In this document: piece by piece, positions 54,592-63,995 of the stretch | Numbering within the stretch: the first letter of the stretch is position 1 | Layout: every line of letters begins with the position of its first letter | Origin: Acholeplasmatales bacterium | Lineage (GTDB): Bacteria; Bacillota_I; Bacilli_A; Acholeplasmatales; Anaeroplasmataceae | Assembly: GCA_900767915.1 (NCBI GenBank) | Contig: CAAGAX010000060.1 | Coordinates: 62,001 to 126,000, forward strand | Direction of reading: 5' to 3' | Length of the DNA stretch: 64,000 bases | Made by a program: the position numbers and the translations under genes | The notes under the pieces: generated by a model | The model's database searches: none | The model's input: the letters and a program-made list of their open reading frames with translations, nothing else | Told to the model about the DNA's origin: nothing

Positions 54592-54833
54592 TGCCCAAAT
54601 ATGGCTTAAACACTTGGCTTTTTTATCTTGAAAATTTTGTACGTATATTATGTGACTACTTGAAAATTTCTATTTTAGTTTTTAATGACTTTAATAGTAT
54701 CTTTACAATAGGTGATATCATACCAAAGTATATAGAGATGGAATCAAATGTATTTTTTGATTTGGAAATGATTATAAGAAATATTATGAAACTAAAACCA
54801 AAAGAGGAGGATAAGAAGGATGAACCAAGTTGA
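54591..54833 (+). CDS. fragment or small protein of unknown function
   Basis: The open frame of 80 residues (MPKYGLNTWLFYLENFVRI to KLKPKEEDKKDEPS) follows the helicase fragment with overlap. It has a good helical pattern but no recognised domain and no clear ribosome site. A further 29-codon piece (54832-54921, starting LIETQKEKIETLFVKW) overlaps its end. Both are probably remnants of a decayed gene in the island, joined to the helicase by deletion. Confidence 0.3.
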   Translation: MPKYGLNTWLFYLENFVRILCDYLKISILVFNDFNSIFTIGDIIPKYIEMESNVFFDLEMIIRNIMKLKPKEEDKKDEPS

Positions 54834-54993
54834 TAGAAACGCAAAAAGAGAAAATTGAAACATTATTTGTTAAATGGAGACTTGATTATGAGTTGCTAGA
54901 AAACTATATTGAAATCTATTAGCCACCTTATTAAGAAAAATACTTGAAAAAAGTGCAGTCATATAGCAGAATTAGTTTAGAAGGTGATTAACA

Positions 54994-55320
54994 ATGGGAA
55001 TTAAGCTTGAAAATTATAGTAGTAGATAAAACGATTGCTTTATATTAAAAAATTTTAAAGTATTTCAAATTGTTGGTCCAAAATGGTTTGGTAAAACATG
55101 GATTAGTATGCATTATGGTAATTTTATTGTTATATTAACTGACATAGAGAAAATAAAACTAGCTATGCTTAATCCAAAAATTATTTTAAACGAGGACATT
55201 CTAAAGGTTAGTGATGAGTGGCAACTAGTACCAGAATTTAGAGATGCAATTAGAAATAAATATGATTTAAAAAAGACAAAGGGAAATTTTATTTTAACTG
55301 GTTCAATTGCTTTGCTATAA
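54994..55320 (+). pseudogene. broken AAA_14 (DUF4143-type) ATPase
   Basis: From the ATG at 54994 (AAGGTG upstream) the frame reads MGIKLENYSSR, then a TAA stop at about 55027, then continues in the same frame with FKVFQIVGPKWFGKTWISMHYG, VILTDIEKIKLAMLNPKIIL, SDEWQLVPEFRDAIR and GNFILTGSIALL. This is the P-loop half (GPKWxGKT Walker A, LIDEWQ-like Walker B, LTGS sensor) of AAA_14 ATPases that in full length carry a DUF4143 domain and over 400 residues. The internal stop and the missing two thirds make it a pseudogene. It is AT-rich like the host, unlike the helicase fragment. Confidence 0.75.
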
Positions 55321-55773
55321 AAAAAGTGAAATCAAAACTTTTTATTCTGAATCTAATAAAAAAATAATATTATTAATATTTTAGCTATAAAGGAATATAA
55401 GTTAATTAATTATTCGTGTAGTAAAAATATTAATGGATTATTAGAAATGTTTTAATTTTATAATAAAGGAATATTACTTTTACTAACAATAATCTTTTAT
55501 ATTATGATTTTATTATATTGTATTTTCTATAGTAATATTAAAATTAATTTCAAGATTTAGATATATGAATTTAATTCTTCTTGATATAATCCTATATCAG
55601 TAGCATTAAAATAAATAAATTAATTTATTTAAATTTTAGATAAATTAGTGTATGAATTAAGATTTTATCAATTATTTTTCTACTAAATTCTTTTATATTT
55701 TTAAAATTTTATTGATTTTAATTTTTATATTGATTTATAATTCACTTATAAAATATATATTAAAGAGGAACTT
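55321..55773. other. AT-rich decayed stretch after the island
   Basis: About 450 bases with no credible gene; a short remnant LAIKEYKLINYSCSKNINGLLEMF (55383-55455, quoted in part: LAIKEYKLINYSCSKNI) may belong to a lost ATPase or helicase. No copy of the tRNA-Leu end that would mark an attachment site is visible. Confidence 0.4.
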
Positions 55774-56574
55774 ATGGAATATATTATTTTAAGAAATAAT
55801 TTAAAAATGCCTTTAATTGGTTTTGGTACTGCAAGACTAGAAGGTGATGAATGTTATATGGCAGTTAGTAATGCAATTAAGGTTGGATATAGACATTTTG
55901 ATACGGCTGACATGTATAATAATGAGGCTGATGTTGGAAAGGCTATATATGATAGTAAAATACCTAGAAATGAATTTTTTATAACAACAAAGCTATATCA
56001 TAAAACAAATACTTATGAATTAGCTTTAGAACAAATAAATAAATCATTAGAGAATTTAAAGGTGGATTATATAGATTTAATGTTAATACATGAACCATTT
56101 ATAGGTGATGATAAGGTATATAATGCAATTATAGAAGAATATAAAAAAGGTAGAATTAAAGCTATAGGAGTTTCTAACTTTAATATTGAATATTTAGAAG
56201 AATTTATGAATAAGGTTGAAATTATTCCTATGATTAATCAGGTTGAATGTCATCCTTATTTTCAAGAGCTTAAGCTTTTAGAACATATGAAAAAATATGG
56301 AATTGTTATGGAATCATATTCTCCATTTACTGCCTCAGTTAAAGATATTGATAATGATAAAGTATTATTAGAAATTAGTAAAAATCATAATAGAAGTATT
56401 AGACAGATCATTCTTAGATATTTTATAGAAAAGGAAATACCTTGTATTCCTAAAACATCTAAAATTGAAAGAATGAAGGAGAATTTTGATGTATTTTCTT
56501 TTAAGCTTTCTAATGAAGAAATTAAAAGAATAGAGGGTTTAGATTTAAACATAAGTCTTTTTGGATGGAATTAA
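55774..56574 (+). CDS. aldo/keto reductase
   Basis: This 266-residue protein is a NADPH-dependent reductase with the (beta/alpha)8 fold. The catalytic set is visible: FDTADMYNNEADVG (Asp and Tyr), TTKLYH (Lys) and LMLIHEP (His). GVSNF (about 136) and the C-terminal IPKTSKIERMKENFDVFSF cofactor motif fit. The sequence resembles the family of 2,5-diketogluconate reductases and glyoxal reductase YvgN. AGAGGA precedes the ATG. It stands alone. Confidence 0.92.
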   Translation: MEYIILRNNLKMPLIGFGTARLEGDECYMAVSNAIKVGYRHFDTADMYNNEADVGKAIYDSKIPRNEFFITTKLYHKTNTYELALEQINKSLENLKVDYIDLMLIHEPFIGDDKVYNAIIEEYKKGRIKAIGVSNFNIEYLEEFMNKVEIIPMINQVECHPYFQELKLLEHMKKYGIVMESYSPFTASVKDIDNDKVLLEISKNHNRSIRQIILRYFIEKEIPCIPKTSKIERMKENFDVFSFKLSNEEIKRIEGLDLNISLFGWN

Positions 56575-56706
56575 TTTTTTTATTGATAAAATAATTTTAT
56601 AAATTATAATAGATATATAAAAATAAGCTAATTATAAGGGAATAATGGATTAAATAATAGCTTAATATAAATTTAAAGGTGGTGTAGCATTTTCCTAATA
56701 ATCCAA

Positions 56707-58452
56707 ATGTGTATTATGAATATAAATTTTGAAAATGTTTCTTTTAAATATATAGAAAAATATGTATTAAAGGATGCTTCTTTTTCTATAACAGATAATG
56801 ATAAGGTTGGATTAATTGGCGTTAATGGTACAGGTAAAACAACATTATTAAAACTTATTTTAGGTATAGAAAAGCCTATTTCTGGAAATATATTAATTAG
56901 TGGTGGTATGAGAATTAATTATCTACCTCAAACACCAATATTTGATGAAAAAAAGAGTCTTTTTGATATTGTTATGGAGGAAAATTGTAAGGAATTTCCT
57001 ATCCAAGAATATGAAGCTAAATCGATATTAAGCAAAATGGGTTTTACTGATACATCTATTACTACAGCTAAAATGAGTGGAGGTCAATTAAAAAGAGTTG
57101 CTTTAGCAAAGGTTTTAGTTACACCATGTGATATATTATTGCTAGATGAGCCTACTAACCATTTAGATAATGAGCTTATTGTTTGGCTTGAAAAATATTT
57201 AATTAAATGGAAAAAAGGTTTATTAATGGTAACTCATGATAGATATTTTTTACAAAGAGTTTGTAATAAGATGATGGAGCTTGATTTTGGTAAAATATAT
57301 TTATATGATGCTAATTATGAATTATTCTTAGAATTAAAGGAAAAAAGAATTGAAGATGAAGCTTTAAGAGAAAAAAGATTAAAATCATTTTTAAAAAGTG
57401 AAAGAAATTGGATGACTCGAGGAGTAGAGGCTAGAAGAACTAAGAGTAAAAGTAGAATTGAAAGGTTTAATGAATTAAGTAAAATTGAATTTAATGAACA
57501 AAAATCTATGGAGCTTTCAAGTATAGCCACACGTTTAGGTAAGAAGCTAATTTCAGTTCATGATGGCAGTAAAGCTTTTGGTGATAAGGAATTATTTTCT
57601 TATTTTAGCTTTGATTTAAATAAAAGTGATATTATTGGTATTGTTGGAGATAATGGATGTGGTAAAACAACATTATTTAAAATAATAATGGGTCTTGAAA
57701 ATCTTGATAATGGAGAATTGATTAAAGGTGAAACATTAAATATTGGTTATTTACCACAGCATTTAGAGCTAATTGATCCTGAAATTAGAGTTATTGATTA
57801 TATTAAAAATGAAAAATCTCAAATAGAGACATTAGATGGAATTATTCCTGCATCTACATTGCTTGAAAATTTTTTATTTGATAAGGAATTACAATATTCT
57901 AAGGTTAAGATGTTATCTGGTGGAGAAAAAAGAAGATTACAGCTTGTTAAGGTTTTAATAAATAATCCTAATATTTTATTGTTTGATGAACCAACTAATG
58001 ATTTAGATTTATATACTCTTGAAATATTAGAGGATTATTTAATGAAATTTAAAGGGCCTGTAATGGTTATAAGTCATGATAGATATTTTTTAGATAAGAT
58101 ATGTAATAAGCTATTTATATTTAATAATGGATATATTGAAGAATCTAGTTTATCATTTAGTGAATATTTAGAAAACCTAGAGCCTGTTAAAAATGAAAAG
58201 AGTAGCTCTAATTATAAAAATACTAATAAAATGTCTGCATCATTGAGAAATGAGCTTTCTAAGCTTGAGGAGGATATGCCTAAGGTTGAAGCGAAAATTA
58301 ATGAGCTTAAGGAATCATTAAAATTAGAATCTACAGATTATAAGAAGCTTATGGAATTAAATAATGAAATAGAAGAAAATGAAAAGCAATTAGATAAAAT
58401 GATGGAAAGATTTTTTGAGCTTGATGCGATTAGAGAGGAGTATAAGAAATGA
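56707..58452 (+). CDS. ABC-F family ATPase (Uup/EttA-like)
   Basis: ABC-F proteins act on ribosomes, as translation factors or as antibiotic-resistance proteins. The 581-residue chain has two nucleotide-binding domains without membrane helices: Walker A GVNGTGKTT and GDNGCGKTT, signatures MSGGQLKR and LSGGEKRR, Walker B LLLDEPTNHLD and LLFDEPTNDLD, a linker with RRTKSKSRIERFN between them (about 240-255), and a C-terminal coiled coil (about 510-581), as in Uup. Start is uncertain: ATG 56707 or 56716, both without a good ribosome site, while GGTGGT lies about 20 bases upstream. It overlaps the next gene (ATGA). Confidence 0.9.
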   Translation: MCIMNINFENVSFKYIEKYVLKDASFSITDNDKVGLIGVNGTGKTTLLKLILGIEKPISGNILISGGMRINYLPQTPIFDEKKSLFDIVMEENCKEFPIQEYEAKSILSKMGFTDTSITTAKMSGGQLKRVALAKVLVTPCDILLLDEPTNHLDNELIVWLEKYLIKWKKGLLMVTHDRYFLQRVCNKMMELDFGKIYLYDANYELFLELKEKRIEDEALREKRLKSFLKSERNWMTRGVEARRTKSKSRIERFNELSKIEFNEQKSMELSSIATRLGKKLISVHDGSKAFGDKELFSYFSFDLNKSDIIGIVGDNGCGKTTLFKIIMGLENLDNGELIKGETLNIGYLPQHLELIDPEIRVIDYIKNEKSQIETLDGIIPASTLLENFLFDKELQYSKVKMLSGGEKRRLQLVKVLINNPNILLFDEPTNDLDLYTLEILEDYLMKFKGPVMVISHDRYFLDKICNKLFIFNNGYIEESSLSFSEYLENLEPVKNEKSSSNYKNTNKMSASLRNELSKLEEDMPKVEAKINELKESLKLESTDYKKLMELNNEIEENEKQLDKMMERFFELDAIREEYKK

Positions 58453-59036
58453 ATATAAGAATTAGAAGAATTAGCTTAGCCTCAAGTATTATAATGATGG
58501 TATTTGGATCTTTAATTACCTTGTTATCGATATTTTCATATGAAGGATTAGCTAATTTTATTTGTGTATGTATAGGATTATTAATTATTATAGTTAATAT
58601 TTTTCCTTTAGCTATAGCTATTAGCCTAGTAGAAAATGATAAAAGATATATTCCGGATTTAATTCTTACTATTATTAGTATAGTTGTTGGAATTATTTTT
58701 ATGATTGATAGAAAAAATATAGTTATAAGTATTATTTTAGCTATAATTTTAATTATTTTACCTATTATAAGAATAGCTTTAGCTAGTAATAAAAAAGATA
58801 AGCTTAAAGAAGAATTACCTTTATTAATTATAGGAGTAGTATTAGCATTTAATGTAGGAGATTTAATATTTCAAATTGCACTTATTTCTTTTGGAGCTAT
58901 AATATTTATATATGGTCTTATTAGCTTATTTATATATTTAAATGAAGAAAAAGAAATTAATAAGGCTATTACTAGTAATAAAGATAAATCAAAAAATGAC
59001 GATTATATTGATGCAGAGGTTAAAGAAATAAAATAA
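58449..59036 (+). CDS. polytopic membrane protein of unknown function
   Basis: I do not recognise this 195-residue protein. It has five or six hydrophobic segments (about 10-30, 36-60, 71-84, 89-108, 124-138, 142-165) and a charged cytoplasmic tail (KDKSKNDDYIDAEVKEIK). It shares a 4-base overlap with the ABC-F gene and must be translated with it. Confidence 0.7.
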   Translation: MNIRIRRISLASSIIMMVFGSLITLLSIFSYEGLANFICVCIGLLIIIVNIFPLAIAISLVENDKRYIPDLILTIISIVVGIIFMIDRKNIVISIILAIILIILPIIRIALASNKKDKLKEELPLLIIGVVLAFNVGDLIFQIALISFGAIIFIYGLISLFIYLNEEKEINKAITSNKDKSKNDDYIDAEVKEIK

Positions 59037-59084
59037 AAATATCAATATGTGATATAAAAAAATAAAGCTAAATGTATAGTTTAT

Positions 59085-59113
59085 TTGACAAGTATTATTG
59101 TATTTGCTATAAT
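59085..59113 (+). promoter_or_regulatory. consensus promoter of the second DegV gene
   Basis: TTGACA, 17-base spacer, TATAAT: perfect consensus, 31 bases before the start codon. Confidence 0.9.
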
Positions 59114-59144
59114 CATTATGATGTTTTTTTAGGAGAGTGAGCTT

Positions 59145-60029
59145 ATGAAGGTTGCTATTATGACAGATAGTAATAGTGGAATTACACAAGAAGAGGGAAA
59201 ACAATTAGGAATTAAGGTTGTTCCTATGCCATTTACAATTGATGGAGAGGAATATTTAGAGGATATAACATTAAATCAAGAACAATTTTATAAAATGTTA
59301 GCTAATGGTGCTAGTGTTTCAACATCTCAACCATCTGTAGGATTTGTTAATTCTATTTGGGATGAGCTTTTAGAAGAATATGATCAAATAGTTTATATTC
59401 CTATGTCATCAGGATTATCAAAATCATGTGAGAGTGCAACTCTTTCAGCAAAAGCTAATTATGAGGGAAAGGTTTTTGTCGTTGATAATCAAAGAATCTC
59501 AGTTACTCAAAGACAATCTGTTTTAGACGCTATTGAATTAAAAAATAAAGGATATGATGCTAAAACAATACATGATGACTTAATTAAAGTTAAAATGCAA
59601 TCAGATATCTTTATTATGGTAGATACATTAAAATATTTAAAGCAAGGTGGAAGAATAACTCCAGCTGCAGCTGCTGTTGGTGGTGTTTTAAAAATTAAGC
59701 CTGTTCTTTTAATAAAAGGCGAAAAGCTTGATAAATTTAGAATGCTTAATAGAACACTAGGAAATGCAAAAAGAATTATGTTAGATGCATGCAAGGATTG
59801 TATTAATGGCTATTTAAAGGATATAGATGGTAGAGTAGATAATGTTCATTTAGAGGTTGCCTATACTGGTGTTGATGATACTGAAGCAAAAAAATTTGCT
59901 GAAATGATTAATGAGGAATTTAAAAATCAAGAGGTAGTTATTAGTCAATTATCATTATCAATTTCATGTCATATAGGACCAGGAGCCTTAGCTATGGCAA
60001 TATCTAAGGCATTACCAGAGGATATGTAG
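59145..60029 (+). CDS. DegV family fatty-acid-binding protein
   Basis: The 294-residue protein has the DegV pattern MTDSNSGI at the start, VSTSQPSVG (about 64-72), YIPMSSGLSKSCESA (about 85-99) and the closing CHIGPGALAMAI. This gene and the one at 49518 are paralogues; FakB proteins commonly come in two or three copies with different fatty-acid preference. AGGAGAGTGAG precedes the ATG, and a terminator follows. Confidence 0.9.
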   Translation: MKVAIMTDSNSGITQEEGKQLGIKVVPMPFTIDGEEYLEDITLNQEQFYKMLANGASVSTSQPSVGFVNSIWDELLEEYDQIVYIPMSSGLSKSCESATLSAKANYEGKVFVVDNQRISVTQRQSVLDAIELKNKGYDAKTIHDDLIKVKMQSDIFIMVDTLKYLKQGGRITPAAAAVGGVLKIKPVLLIKGEKLDKFRMLNRTLGNAKRIMLDACKDCINGYLKDIDGRVDNVHLEVAYTGVDDTEAKKFAEMINEEFKNQEVVISQLSLSISCHIGPGALAMAISKALPEDM

Positions 60030-60036
60030 TTTATTT

Positions 60037-60070
60037 AAAGCTTTTTTCTTTTTTGAAATAAGCTTTTTTT
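60037..60070 (+). terminator. second DegV terminator
   Basis: AAAGCTT (60037-60043) pairs with AAGCTTT (60060-60066), then T. Confidence 0.65.
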
Positions 60071-60071
60071 C

Positions 60072-60100
60072 TTTATAAAAACATATATTTATAGTATAAT
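60072..60100 (+). promoter_or_regulatory. promoter of ktrB-ktrA
   Basis: TTTATA (60072-60077), 17-base spacer, TATAAT (60095-60100). Confidence 0.55.
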
Positions 60101-60127
60101 CTTATTGTTATTTGCGAGGTGGAATTT

Positions 60128-61441
60128 ATGCTTGTAAAGAAAATACATCCCTATATTCATATTATACTGACATTTGTTATAGTAATATTAGTAGGAACTT
60201 TTACATTAATGTTACCTATTTCATCTAGTAATGGTGAATCATTTGGTTTTGTAAATTCACTTTTTATGGCTACATCAGCTGTTTGTGTTACAGGACTATC
60301 AGTTATGAATTTAGCTTTAGATATGTCTATTTTTGGTAGAGTTGTCATGACAATATTAATGGAAATAGGTGGATTATCATTTATTACTATAGCAGTATTC
60401 TTTTTTACTATTATTGGTGCTAAAATTGGGGTAAGTAATAGATTTTTATTAAAAGAGGCATTAAATCAAAATTCTGTTAGTGGTATTGTTGCATTAGTTA
60501 AAAAAATAATGCTTATTTCCTTTTCTATACAATTTGTTTGTGCCTTAATAAATTTAATTCCGCTGATGGATTATTATAATAATAATTTTTGGTATGCCTT
60601 TGGTGCTTCAATATTTCATTCAGCATCATCATTCAATAATGCGGGATTTGATATTTTTGGTAGTGAATCATTAATTCCCTTTAAAGATAATATTTTAATT
60701 AATTCAACTACTATGCTATTGATTTTTTTAGGAAGTATTGGTTTTATTGTTATAGATGATATATTAAAGAAAAGAAAATGGAGAAAATTTAATTTACATA
60801 CTAAGCTTACTTTAATAACAACATTTATTTTATTAATTATAGGAGGCTTAGCTATTAAGTTAACATTCCCTGAATTAACCTGGCTTCAATCCTTCTTTAC
60901 ATCCTTTGCTTCTAGAACATGTGGATCTTCTACCATTGATATGGCAGGATTAAAGAATCATCCAGCTTGCTATATAATAATTATATTATTAATGCTTATA
61001 GGAGCATCTCCTTGCTCAACTGGTGGTGGTATTAAAACAACTACAATAGCTATAGCTGTTTTAGCAATTATTAGCTATGCAAAAGGAAAGAAAACTACAG
61101 TATTTCATAGAAAAATACAAGATAGTCAAATATTTAAATCATTTGTTTTAATTGTTATGTTTTCATTTATTATATTTATTGGTACATTTTTAATTTGTTC
61201 TATTCAGCCTGAATTAGGTATAGAGGAAATATTTTTTGAGGTAGTCTCTGCTTTTACAACAACTGGCTTTTCAATGGGGATTACCTCAAGCTTAAATACT
61301 GCTTCAAAAATTATTATTTCTATATTAATGCTATTAGGTAGAATAGGACCGTTAACAATAATAGGTGTTGTAAATAAGAATTGGATGAGTGCATCTAATG
61401 ATGATATTCAATATGTTGAGGAAAGTGTGATTGTAGGATGA
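60128..61441 (+). CDS. ktrB: KtrB/TrkH-family potassium (sodium) uptake channel subunit
   Basis: KtrB is the membrane subunit of the Ktr potassium uptake system. The 437-residue protein has the four repeated membrane-P-loop-membrane units, with filter glycines in AVCVTGLSVM, FNNAGFDIFG, RTCGSSTIDM and TTTGFSMGI. The third loop has Cys-Gly-Ser in place of the more usual Ala-Gly-Phe. The ATG at 60128 follows GAGGTGG. ktrA overlaps by four bases, giving a two-gene operon. Confidence 0.92.
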   Translation: MLVKKIHPYIHIILTFVIVILVGTFTLMLPISSSNGESFGFVNSLFMATSAVCVTGLSVMNLALDMSIFGRVVMTILMEIGGLSFITIAVFFFTIIGAKIGVSNRFLLKEALNQNSVSGIVALVKKIMLISFSIQFVCALINLIPLMDYYNNNFWYAFGASIFHSASSFNNAGFDIFGSESLIPFKDNILINSTTMLLIFLGSIGFIVIDDILKKRKWRKFNLHTKLTLITTFILLIIGGLAIKLTFPELTWLQSFFTSFASRTCGSSTIDMAGLKNHPACYIIIILLMLIGASPCSTGGGIKTTTIAIAVLAIISYAKGKKTTVFHRKIQDSQIFKSFVLIVMFSFIIFIGTFLICSIQPELGIEEIFFEVVSAFTTTGFSMGITSSLNTASKIIISILMLLGRIGPLTIIGVVNKNWMSASNDDIQYVEESVIVG

Positions 61442-62103
61442 AAAAAAGTTATTTAGTAATTGGTTTAGGAAGATTTGGCTCTAATGTAGCGAGAGCTTTA
61501 GAGGAAATGCATTGCGATGTTTTAGCAATTGATATTAAAGAAGAATGTGTTAAGCAAATATCACAAGATGTACCTCATTGCTTAATTGCAGATTCAACTA
61601 AAATAAATGTATTACATGAATTAGGTGCTTCTAATGTAGATTATGCTGTTGTTGCTATTGGTAATAATTTACAAGCATCTATACTAACTGTTGTAAATTT
61701 AAAAAATTTAGGTGTTAAAAATATTATTGTTAGATCTGATGAAGAGGGACATTGTGATGTTTATAAAATGTTAGGAGCGACAGATGTTATTATTCCTGAG
61801 GAGGCATCTGCAAAAGCCTTGGCTAATCAGCTTTTAAGTGATAGTGTTTTAGATTATTATCATGTTGCTGCTAATTATGCAATTGTTAAAATTTCTATTG
61901 GAGAAAGGTTTGAAGCAAAGTCTTTAATTGATTTAAATATACGTAATCGCTTTGATGTAAATATAGTAGGTATTATTAAAGATGAATCATCTACTGAATT
62001 TTTCATTCCAAAGGGTACTGATATTTTAGAAGCTGGTAATGTTGTGGTTGTAGTAGGAACTGATAGTAAGCTTAAGAAATTTGATCAATTTTTAAATAGT
62101 TAG
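61438..62103 (+). CDS. ktrA: KtrA/TrkA-type regulatory subunit
   Basis: KtrA is the cytoplasmic RCK ring that gates KtrB in response to ATP/ADP or NAD(H) and c-di-AMP. The 221-residue protein has the Rossmann start VIGLGRFGSNVARALEE with acidic LAIDIKEE, and an RCK_C domain (about 135-221) that in related proteins binds c-di-AMP. It overlaps ktrB (ATGA). Confidence 0.95.
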   Translation: MKKSYLVIGLGRFGSNVARALEEMHCDVLAIDIKEECVKQISQDVPHCLIADSTKINVLHELGASNVDYAVVAIGNNLQASILTVVNLKNLGVKNIIVRSDEEGHCDVYKMLGATDVIIPEEASAKALANQLLSDSVLDYYHVAANYAIVKISIGERFEAKSLIDLNIRNRFDVNIVGIIKDESSTEFFIPKGTDILEAGNVVVVVGTDSKLKKFDQFLNS

Positions 62104-62113
62104 GAATGATATT

Positions 62114-62965
62114 TTGAAGGTACTTTTAGTTTATAATCCCTATAGTAGTAGAAATAAAGAAAAAAGATTAAATAAAATATATAATTTATTATCTATTCAT
62201 TTTGATGATATTACTATTTATAAATCAATTTATAAAAATAGTATTACTGACTATTTAATTAAATATAGTGATAAATTTGATTTATTAATTATTCTAGGTG
62301 GAGATGGAACAATTCATGAGGTAATATGTGCTTTAGAAAATGTTAATAAGCCTCCATTACTTTTTGTATTTCCATCAGGTGGATGTAATGATATTTCTAA
62401 ATCATTAGGATTATCTAAAAATATAAATAAAAATATAAAAATATTATTAAAAAATAATATAAGAGAGGTTCCTTCCTTTAGAATAAATGATTCTTATTTT
62501 TTATATGCTATGGCAATAGGTATGATGAGTGATGTGAGCTATAATACAAGCTATAAGCTTAAGTATCATTTTAAGAATTTAGCTTATTATATATATTGTT
62601 TAAAGGCTTTTTTTAAGGCGAAGCCCACTAGACTTAGTGTTAATAATAAGGCTTATGATAAATTAATGCTTTTACTATTATTACATACTAAAAGCTTAGC
62701 TGGATATAAAATAAAAAATGGAAGTATTTTTGATAAAGATTTAGTATTAGTAGGATTTAATGGAAATAAACTAATATCTTTATTTAGGTTTATATTATTT
62801 TTGTTTTTTAATAGAACTAAAAAGCTATTGTTATTAGAAAATAATAATTTTAAAATTGAATTATTTGATTCTACAATAGTAAATGTTGATGGAGAAAGGC
62901 TTAATATCAATAATGAAATTGATATTTGTATTTCTAAAAATTTTTCATTTATATCTAAAAATTGA
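62114..62965 (+). CDS. diacylglycerol kinase-family lipid kinase (YegS/DgkB-like)
   Basis: The 283-residue protein has VYNPYSSR at the start and the catalytic motif LGGDGTIHEVI (about 59-69), then PSGGCNDISKSLGL, where DgkB has a G(T/S)xND motif; the C-terminal VNVDGE strand is also typical. The family phosphorylates diacylglycerol or related lipids in phospholipid recycling. The start is TTG, with AGGAATGAT upstream. It is ten bases after ktrA and may share its transcript. Confidence 0.87.
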   Translation: MKVLLVYNPYSSRNKEKRLNKIYNLLSIHFDDITIYKSIYKNSITDYLIKYSDKFDLLIILGGDGTIHEVICALENVNKPPLLFVFPSGGCNDISKSLGLSKNINKNIKILLKNNIREVPSFRINDSYFLYAMAIGMMSDVSYNTSYKLKYHFKNLAYYIYCLKAFFKAKPTRLSVNNKAYDKLMLLLLLHTKSLAGYKIKNGSIFDKDLVLVGFNGNKLISLFRFILFLFFNRTKKLLLLENNNFKIELFDSTIVNVDGERLNINNEIDICISKNFSFISKN

Positions 62966-62967
62966 AT

Positions 62968-63039
62968 AAAAAAGACAAGTCAGGATAAAATATACATGGT
63001 GATTGGCTATGCGTAAGGCATCTAAGGCTTGTCTTTTTT
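62968..63039 (+). terminator. 12-bp hairpin with T-run enclosing the start of the next gene
   Basis: AAAAAAGACAAG (62968-62979) and CTTGTCTTTTTT (63028-63039) are exact complements around a 48-base loop that contains the ribosome site and first codons of the 63009 gene, plus a possible promoter (TTGAAT, 18 bases, TAAAAT at 62986-62991). Confidence 0.55.
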
Positions 63040-63995
63040 TATTTATATTTATCTATAATTATATTTATTTAAGAAGTATATTATTTTATTCTTTATATAA
63101 TGAAATGAAGGAATTTGGATTAATATTTCTTTTAATTATATTATCTTTAATATTAATAATATTATTGATTATTCCTAAAGCATTTTATAAGTTTGATTTT
63201 TATAATAAAATAAATAATTCTAAGCTTAAGTATTTATTTACTATTTTCTTATCTATAAGGACAATATTAGGTATAGCATTAGCTTCTTATTTATTATCTA
63301 ATTTTTTTTATAAGGATATTCCTTTTTATTTTATTCTAATTATATTATTAGCAGCTGTAATATTTTTATCTAGCTATAAACCAATAGCGATTATTGAAAT
63401 TAGTGCAATATTAGGAGCTATTATAATTCTTTTATATTTGTTATATTTTCATATTCCAATAGAAATGAATTTTATTAATAATAGCTCATTTAGTATTTTT
63501 CCAATTTTTTATTCTATTTTTTTCATTTTTGATAATTTTATATATTTGTTTTCAAATAAGGATAATTTAGAATTTAAAAAGAGTACTATTATATTAGGAA
63601 TTATATTTTCTTTAATATTATTAATAATTGAATATGGATTAATTATTTTTACTTCTAGTAGTAGCTTATTTATTAATAATCCTATTGTGGGCTTTTTATC
63701 CTTTAGGATAGCTCCTATCTCTAGATTTTATGGTAGCTTTGATTATATTTATATTACAAGCATAACAATTACAGCTATAATTAAATTAGCTTTTTATAAT
63801 AGTATAATCAATTATTCTAAAAGAATTAGATTAATTCTAAGCTTTATAATATTAATACTTTCAATATTAATATATTTTTTAATAAAGCTAAATTATAACA
63901 ATTATTTATTCTTCAATTTTATAGTCGGGATATTAATGATAGGTATAGTTATATATATGATAGGAGCATATTATGAAATTAGAAAAAATAAATAA
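63009..63995 (+). CDS. polytopic membrane protein of unknown function
   Basis: I do not recognise the family. From the ATG at 63009 (GGTGAT five bases upstream) the product has 328 residues and about nine or ten hydrophobic segments, with short basic or polar loops, and is very rich in Ile, Leu, Phe and Tyr. No catalytic motif is seen. The first codons lie inside the hairpin described above; the run of T in the hairpin encodes part of the first membrane segment (CLFLFIFIYNY). Confidence 0.7.
   Translation: MRKASKACLFLFIFIYNYIYLRSILFYSLYNEMKEFGLIFLLIILSLILIILLIIPKAFYKFDFYNKINNSKLKYLFTIFLSIRTILGIALASYLLSNFFYKDIPFYFILIILLAAVIFLSSYKPIAIIEISAILGAIIILLYLLYFHIPIEMNFINNSSFSIFPIFYSIFFIFDNFIYLFSNKDNLEFKKSTIILGIIFSLILLIIEYGLIIFTSSSSLFINNPIVGFLSFRIAPISRFYGSFDYIYITSITITAIIKLAFYNSIINYSKRIRLILSFIILILSILIYFLIKLNYNNYLFFNFIVGILMIGIVIYMIGAYYEIRKNK

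Noticed and set aside
53439..55773. Attachment-site duplication of the tRNA-Leu 3' end
   Set aside because: I looked for TTCGATTCC and CGGGCACCA further downstream up to the next gene and saw no copy, and there is no integrase, so integration at the tRNA remains an inference.
60157..60348. Minus-strand open frame inside ktrB
   Set aside because: It is a shadow of a strongly supported gene, with no ribosome site or family pattern; the same holds for the other antisense frames within uxaB, uxaC, leuS, lgt, the second DegV gene and the large lipoproteins.
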